A stretch of DNA of 10,080 nt, taken from NCBI GenBank assembly GCA_945889235.1, contig CAMDBK010000084.1, positions 1-10,080 of the forward strand, in the 5' to 3' direction. A program made the position numbers and the translations under genes. This DNA is from Chitinophaga pinensis (GTDB taxonomy: Bacteria > Bacteroidota > Bacteroidia > SXHM01). The notes under the pieces were generated by a model. That model was not told the origin of the DNA and did no database searches. It saw only the letters and a list, made by a program, of their open reading frames with translations. Shown piece by piece: positions 5,843 through 10,080 of this stretch. Within the stretch, counting starts at the first letter, position 1. The number at the start of each line of letters is the position of its first letter.

Positions 5843-7021
5843 ATTCAACAACTCAAAAATTCCTGCTGCGCCCTGCCCTGTTCCAACGCACATCGTCACC
5901 ATTCCGTATTTCTGTTTGCGTCTGCGCATTTCATTGAAAAGCTGAACAGAAAGTTTTGCGCCTGTGCAACCGAGCGGATGTCCGAGTGCAATGGCACCGC
6001 CATTTACATTCACCAGTTCAGGGTTAATTCCAAGAGTGCGAACAACAGCCAATGATTGCGAAGCAAACGCTTCGTTCAATTCAAATTGCTCAATCTGGTC
6101 TAATTTCATTCCTGCTTTTTTAAGTGCCAATGGAATTGCTTCAATCGGACCAACACCCATTACGCGTGGCTCTATGCCTGCAACACCATAAGAAACCAAA
6201 CGTGCAATCGGTTCAACATTTAGTTTTTTTAACATTTCTTTAGAAACGATTAGTACAAAAGCCGCTCCGTCAGAAGTTTGAGAAGAGTTTCCGGCAGTTA
6301 CCGAACCTTTGGCATGAAACACCGGTTTCAATTTTGCCAATGCTTCAATGGTACTTGCGCGAGGACCTTCATCGGTATCAACGATGTATTCTTTTTCTTT
6401 GCGTTTTTCCTGCTCATCAAGGTAAACCTGTTTTACTTTAATCGGAACAATGCCTTCTTTAAACTTTCCTTCTTTGATTGCAGCCAATGCTTTATTCTGT
6501 GAACCCAATGCAAATGCATCCTGGTCTTCACGGGAAATTTTATATTCTTTCGCAACCGCTTCAGCAGTCAATCCCATACCCCAATACCAATCAGGATTAT
6601 TTTTAGAAATATCATAATTCGGAGCAACCTTCCAGCCGCCAAAAGGAATAGGGCTCATGGTTTCCACACCACCGGCAATAATACATTCATTCATTCCCGA
6701 ACTGATTTTTGCTGCCGCAATGGCAATGGTTTCCAAACCGGAAGAGCAGTAACGGTTAATGGTCATACCGGGAACTTTAACAGTGTTCAAGCCCATGAGT
6801 GAAACCATTCTGCCTATGTTTAATCCTTGTTCTGCTTCGGGTGTGGCGTTTCCTACAATCACATCGTCAATCCATTCTTTGTCAAGCGTTGGTACTGATG
6901 CTGCTAGGTGACGGATTACATCCGCTGCCAGATCATCAGGGCGTGTGAAACGAAAAAGTCCGCGGGGAGCTTTGCCTACAGCCGTTCTGTATCCGGCTAC
7001 TATGTATGCTTCTAATTTCAT
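5840..7021 (-). CDS. fadA: Acetyl-CoA acyltransferase (3-ketoacyl-CoA thiolase)
   Basis: A 393-residue thiolase that cleaves 3-ketoacyl-CoA with CoA to acetyl-CoA and a shortened acyl-CoA, the last step of beta-oxidation. The acyl-accepting Cys is C92 in INRYCSSGLETIA (88-100). The other family motifs are NEAFASQS (316-323), GGAIALGHPLGCTGAK with H348 (341-356) and MCVGTGQGAA with the proton-shuttling C378 (377-386). Length matches bacterial FadA (about 390). The start MKLEAYIVAGYRTAVGK is typical of thiolases, and its ATG follows an 8-bp repeat tract. The beta-oxidation context argues against a biosynthetic thiolase, although that cannot be excluded by motif alone. The upstream neighbour is the MORN protein gene and the downstream one the LRR gene, both same strand and closely spaced, so a single transcript is likely. 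Confidence 0.95.
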   Translation of the reverse strand: MKLEAYIVAGYRTAVGKAPRGLFRFTRPDDLAADVIRHLAASVPTLDKEWIDDVIVGNATPEAEQGLNIGRMVSLMGLNTVKVPGMTINRYCSSGLETIAIAAAKISSGMNECIIAGGVETMSPIPFGGWKVAPNYDISKNNPDWYWGMGLTAEAVAKEYKISREDQDAFALGSQNKALAAIKEGKFKEGIVPIKVKQVYLDEQEKRKEKEYIVDTDEGPRASTIEALAKLKPVFHAKGSVTAGNSSQTSDGAAFVLIVSKEMLKKLNVEPIARLVSYGVAGIEPRVMGVGPIEAIPLALKKAGMKLDQIEQFELNEAFASQSLAVVRTLGINPELVNVNGGAIALGHPLGCTGAKLSVQLFNEMRRRKQKYGMVTMCVGTGQGAAGIFELLN

Positions 7022-7027
7022 GTTTAT

Positions 7028-7067
7028 TGTGTTAAGGTTTTAATGTGTTCGTGTGTTCAAGTGTTAA
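7028..7067 (+). repeat. Five 8-bp tandem units between the MORN gene and fadA
   Basis: Five octads are in tandem: TGTGTTAA (7028-7035), GGTTTTAA, TGTGTTCG, TGTGTTCA and AGTGTTAA (7060-7067). The last contains the stop codon of the MORN gene (7064-7066, minus strand). The tract fills nearly the whole 42-base gap before fadA. The period is 8, unlike the heptads elsewhere. Confidence 0.75.
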
Positions 7068-7747
7068 TGAGGCAATGTATTCGCTTTGTTATTCTGTAAT
7101 TTCAGTTGCTGATTAAATTTTTGTTTCAGGGCTTCCTGACTTTCTTTTTCTTCTTTGCCGGTCTGTTTTAAATCATCATGGTTTACCGGAACTCCGTTTC
7201 CCATTATTAATACACCACCATCACCGTAAACATAGGTATCTGTCAATTCGCCTTTTGCGTTGAAGTGTTTCCATTCACCGGTTTTAAAACCTTTGTTGTA
7301 GCGGCCTTCTGATTTCATTTCACCTGTAACGATGTGGTAGTATGTCCACTTGCCGTGGCGTTTTCCGTAACTGTAAAAGCCTTCAATTTTTATATCGCCT
7401 GAATAGTGATACAATCTGTATTCACCATCTTTTTTTCCGTCAAAATATTCTGCCACTTCTTTAATGGTTCCGTTATGCGGGAAATAAAGAGTGGAAAGTC
7501 CTTGCTTAACATCGTGACTGTAATTTACCTCTGCAATGAGGGTATGGGTGTAGGAATAAAATTTCCAAAGCCCGATTTTGCGCTCGTATTCATCACGCAG
7601 GTTGCGGTGCTTTCCGCCCCAGGGCATGTATTCAGGGCGCTCCTCATAAGCAGGACGCAAATCAGGGTCGCTCTTTTGCGCGATTAAAAACGCAGGCGCT
7701 GAAATCAGCATCAGAATTAGCAGCGATATGTTTTTTATTCTTTTCAT
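7064..7747 (-). CDS. Exported MORN/YwqK-type repeat protein
   Basis: A 227-residue protein with signal peptide MKRIKNISLLILMLISAPAFLIAQ. Three MORN_2/YwqK-like repeats follow: YFDGKKDGEYRLYHYSG (101-117), YGKRHGKWTYYHIVTGE (127-143) and NKGFKTGEWKHFNAKGE (151-167). An earlier degenerate unit, KIGLWKFYSYTHTL, is at 57-70. The C-terminus is rich in Lys, Gln and Glu (197-221) and may be helical. Related proteins are often labelled toxin-antitoxin YwqK antitoxin, but no toxin gene is here, and I do not transfer that function. I chose the ATG at 7747 because it begins the signal peptide; an in-frame TTG at 7762 would add five residues and lies in a hairpin. It lies between fadN and fadA, 33 bases after the fadN stop, so it is probably cotranscribed with them. 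The location is probably periplasmic; there is no lipobox Cys. Confidence 0.8.
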   Translation of the reverse strand: MKRIKNISLLILMLISAPAFLIAQKSDPDLRPAYEERPEYMPWGGKHRNLRDEYERKIGLWKFYSYTHTLIAEVNYSHDVKQGLSTLYFPHNGTIKEVAEYFDGKKDGEYRLYHYSGDIKIEGFYSYGKRHGKWTYYHIVTGEMKSEGRYNKGFKTGEWKHFNAKGELTDTYVYGDGGVLIMGNGVPVNHDDLKQTGKEEKESQEALKQKFNQQLKLQNNKANTLPH

Positions 7748-7750
7748 TTG

Positions 7751-7776
7751 TTCTTCGCGCAATAAGCGCGATTGAA
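7751..7776 (-). other. Hairpin immediately before the MORN gene start
   Basis: CGCGC (7756-7760) and GCGCG (7766-7770) form a perfect GC stem around the loop AATAA, extended by T7755-A7771 and, across a small internal loop, TTC/GAA. The fadN stop is 4 bases on one side and the MORN ATG 3 bases on the other. In a shared mRNA it could slow initiation or mark a processing site. There is no U-tract for termination. Confidence 0.5.
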
Positions 7777-7780
7777 CGTA

Positions 7781-10080
7781 TTAGTTTCTCAAAGGTTTGC
7801 CCGAAGTAAGTATGCTTTGCATGCGCTCCAGTGTTTTCTTTTCACCGCACAGCGACAGGAAAACCTGACGTTCTAAATCCAGCAGATATTGTTCGCTCAC
7901 TTCGGTTGGCTCACTAAGGTCACCACCGCAAAGAGCATACGCAAATTTGTTCGAGATAAGTCTGTCGTGTTCTGAAATATATCCGCCTGAAGCCATGCTG
8001 AATGCACCTACTTCAAACATTGCCAATCCCTGGCGGCCTAATACTTTTATGTCTTTGCGTTTTGCAGGCATAGTATAGCCTTTGTCAAATAACTCAATTA
8101 CCGAGCGTTTTGCATCAGCAATTCTGCGGTCGGGGTTCATAGATATTTCGTCAATGCCTTTGCGGTAAATGCCCATTTCAAAAGCTTCAGCAGCGGATGT
8201 TGCCACTTTTGCCATTCCTATAGTGAGGTAACGCTCTTTCAATTGGTTTAACAGAATTCCTTCTTTCACGTATTCATCAGAAGCGCGGAGCGCAAACTCT
8301 TTTGTTCCGCCACCTGCAGGGATTAATCCAACACCAAACTCAACCAAACCTGTATAGGTTTCGGCAGCAGCCTGAACTTTATCTGCGTGTAATGCAATCT
8401 CGCAGCCACCGCCTAAAGCCAATCCGTGAGGTGCAACCACCACGGGAATTGAAGAATAACGCACACGCATCATGGTGTTCTGGAAAGCGCGAATTGCCAT
8501 ATCCAACTCATCATATTCCTGCTCAACCGCCAGCATGAAAATCATTCCAAGGTTGGCACCGGCAGAGAAGTTTTCTCCGTTATTTGCAACTACCAGACCT
8601 TTGTAGCCTTTCTCGGCAAGGTCAATCGCTTTGTTGATTCCTTCAATTACTTCGCCACCAATTGCATTCATTTTGGTGTGGAATTCTAAGTTCAGAACAC
8701 CATTGCCAATATCAAAAACGGTAGTTCCTGAATTGCCCCAAACTTTAGAGGTGCTGCGGATATTTTCAAGGATAATGAAGTTTTCGGCACCCGGAATTGC
8801 TTTGTAAGATTTGGAAGGAATATCCCAGTATTTTTTTACTCCGTTTTCTAATTTGTAGAAGGATGTTGCTCCTGTTGCCAACATATCGTAAACCCATGCG
8901 GCAGGCTTCTGACCCGTTGCTTCCATTGCTTTTGCAGTTTCAGCAACACCAACAGCATCCCATGATTCGAAAGGACCCAACTGCCATCCGAAACCGGCAC
9001 GCAGCGCATCATCAATCTTGTAAAGTTCATCCGAAATTTCGGGAACGCGGTTGGAGACGTATTGGAAATTTGTGTAAAAAGCTTTGCGGTAAAAATCACC
9101 GGCTTTGTCTTTTCCGGCAATTAAAACTTTGTAGCGTTTGCGTAAATCGTCAATGGGCTTTGCCGCTTCCAGTGTTGCGAACTTCACTTTTGGTGATGGT
9201 TTGTATTCCATCGTTTTCAGGTCAAGCTCAAGGATTTCTTTTTTGCCGTCTGCGCTTTTTACTTGTTTGAAGAAGCCTTGTCCGGTTTTTGAACCCAGCC
9301 AGTTATTCTCAACCATTTTAGAAATATAGCCGGGAAGTGTGAAGGAAGCACGGGCTTCATCATCAGGGCAATTATCTTTTAAACCGTTGGCTACGTGAAC
9401 CAAAGTATCAAGTCCAACTACATCGCAGGTGCGGAACGTTGCTGATTTAGCGCGACCGAGGGTTGTACCTGTCATTTTATCCACTTCAGATGGAGTTAAG
9501 CCCATTTCCTCAACTAAGTGGAAGAGCGACATAATAGAAGCCACACCAATGCGGTTGGCTATAAATGCAGGAGTGTCTTTACAAAGTACGGTTGTTTTTC
9601 CAAGGAATTTATCTCCGTATTCCATGAGGAAATCAACAACTGTTTTATCGGTTTTAGGAGTTGGGATAATCTCCAGCAAACGCAGATAACGTGGAGGGTT
9701 GAAGAAGTGAGTTCCGCAGAAATGTTTCTGGAAATCATCGCTTCTGCCTTCGGTCATTAAATGAATAGGAATACCGGAAGTGTTAGAGGTAATGAGTGAG
9801 CCCGGCTTGCGGAATTTCTCCACTTTTTCAAACACGAGTTTTTTGATATCAAGGCGCTCTACCACTACTTCAATTACCCAATCGCTGTCGGCAATGTCTT
9901 TCAGGTTATCGTCAAAATTTCCGGTGGTGATAAGCTTTGCAGATGATTTTTTATAAATCGGTGAAGGGTTTGATTTCAATGCAAAAGCCAGGGCATCATT
10001 TACAATACGGTTACGCACGTTTTTGTTTTCTACGGTTAAGCCTTTTGCTTTTTCGGCATCGTTGGGTTCGCGGGGAACAA
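7781..10080 (-). CDS. fadN: 3-hydroxyacyl-CoA dehydrogenase / enoyl-CoA hydratase fusion (5' end outside window)
   Basis: The frame is open to the window edge, giving 765 visible residues; a GTG at 10018 is internal, because residues VPREPNDAEKAKGLTVENKN in the same frame precede it. About 35 N-terminal residues, including the GxGxMG NAD motif, should lie beyond the edge. The enzyme hydrates trans-2-enoyl-CoA and oxidises the 3-hydroxyacyl-CoA with NAD+. Visible order: the rest of the NAD domain with GTHFFNPPRYL (122-132, catalytic His 124), a first C-terminal 3HCDH domain with KDTPAFIANRIG (167-178), a second one near 320-380 (DDALRAGFGWQLGPFESWD), and a C-terminal hydratase domain from about 445. 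In the hydratase domain, ENFSAGANL and HGLALGGGCEIALHAD carry the oxyanion hole. E560 and E580 match the two catalytic Glu of crotonases. This dehydrogenase-then-hydratase order is that of B. subtilis FadN, opposite to E. coli FadB. Confidence 0.95.
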   Translation of the reverse strand, partial: VPREPNDAEKAKGLTVENKNVRNRIVNDALAFALKSNPSPIYKKSSAKLITTGNFDDNLKDIADSDWVIEVVVERLDIKKLVFEKVEKFRKPGSLITSNTSGIPIHLMTEGRSDDFQKHFCGTHFFNPPRYLRLLEIIPTPKTDKTVVDFLMEYGDKFLGKTTVLCKDTPAFIANRIGVASIMSLFHLVEEMGLTPSEVDKMTGTTLGRAKSATFRTCDVVGLDTLVHVANGLKDNCPDDEARASFTLPGYISKMVENNWLGSKTGQGFFKQVKSADGKKEILELDLKTMEYKPSPKVKFATLEAAKPIDDLRKRYKVLIAGKDKAGDFYRKAFYTNFQYVSNRVPEISDELYKIDDALRAGFGWQLGPFESWDAVGVAETAKAMEATGQKPAAWVYDMLATGATSFYKLENGVKKYWDIPSKSYKAIPGAENFIILENIRSTSKVWGNSGTTVFDIGNGVLNLEFHTKMNAIGGEVIEGINKAIDLAEKGYKGLVVANNGENFSAGANLGMIFMLAVEQEYDELDMAIRAFQNTMMRVRYSSIPVVVAPHGLALGGGCEIALHADKVQAAAETYTGLVEFGVGLIPAGGGTKEFALRASDEYVKEGILLNQLKERYLTIGMAKVATSAAEAFEMGIYRKGIDEISMNPDRRIADAKRSVIELFDKGYTMPAKRKDIKVLGRQGLAMFEVGAFSMASGGYISEHDRLISNKFAYALCGGDLSEPTEVSEQYLLDLERQVFLSLCGEKKTLERMQSILTSGKPLRN

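Noticed and set aside
7064..7747. Toxin-antitoxin module at the YwqK-like gene
   Set aside because: The repeats resemble YwqK/MORN_2, but there is a signal peptide and no partner toxin gene. The neighbours are beta-oxidation enzymes.
8797..9270. Plus-strand open frame of 157 codons inside the fadN region
   Set aside because: It lies wholly antisense to a gene with clear domain motifs. Its translation is low-complexity and has no recognisable motif or start signal.
10016..10018. GTG at 10018 as the start of the dehydrogenase/hydratase gene
   Set aside because: The same frame stays open to the window edge and encodes VPREPNDAEKAKG, which fits the family N-terminal region. The true start is outside the window.

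Overview
The window most likely comes from a Bacteroidota genome, probably an environmental or metagenomic one. Three things point there: an exported protein with a C-terminal type IX secretion (Por) sorting domain, start-proximal promoter elements of the Bacteroidota TAnnTTTG type, and genes without obvious Shine-Dalgarno sequences. Genus cannot be told from the sequence. I find no tRNA, rRNA, CRISPR array, phage gene or insertion sequence. Coding density is high, and no gene-free stretch exceeds about 145 bases.

Left part (1-1500), minus strand: the N-terminal third of hemE (uroporphyrinogen decarboxylase, running off the left edge), preceded by a bestrophin-family membrane channel gene. 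The two genes have almost identical 24-25 base upstream sequences carrying a promoter-like element 3-4 bases from the ATG. An inverted 7-bp-period repeat lies between them and encodes the last nine residues of the bestrophin. The 143-base gap 1360-1502 holds the bestrophin promoter, two degenerate dispersed-repeat-like sequences and the promoter of the next gene.

Middle (1503-2990), plus strand: a DUF1905/YdeI-OmpD-associated protein, then a divergent methylenetetrahydrofolate reductase. A hairpin terminator at 2957-2988 separates this pair from the converging minus-strand genes.

Right part (3025-10080), minus strand, read right to left: a 3-hydroxyacyl-CoA dehydrogenase/enoyl-CoA hydratase fusion (fadN type, 5' end beyond the window), a signal-peptide MORN/YwqK-type protein, a thiolase (fadA), an AT-rich leucine-rich-repeat protein with a T9SS sorting domain, and an acyl-CoA dehydrogenase (fadE). 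Without the two exported proteins this is the fadN-fadA-fadE beta-oxidation order known from Bacillus subtilis, with similar protein lengths. The three enzymes together carry out a full turn of fatty-acid beta-oxidation: FadE oxidises acyl-CoA, FadN hydrates and oxidises, FadA cleaves off acetyl-CoA.

The least explained structure is a set of short-period (7 or 8 bp) degenerate tandem repeats at gene junctions (421-492, 2004-2038, 3004-3019, 4823-4850, 5822-5842, 7028-7067). Their units differ between most sites. They touch or lie within a few bases of gene 3' ends and in several cases supply the stop codon. I see no convincing wholly new multi-gene system. The repeats and the cargo-like exported genes inside the fad cluster are the best leads.
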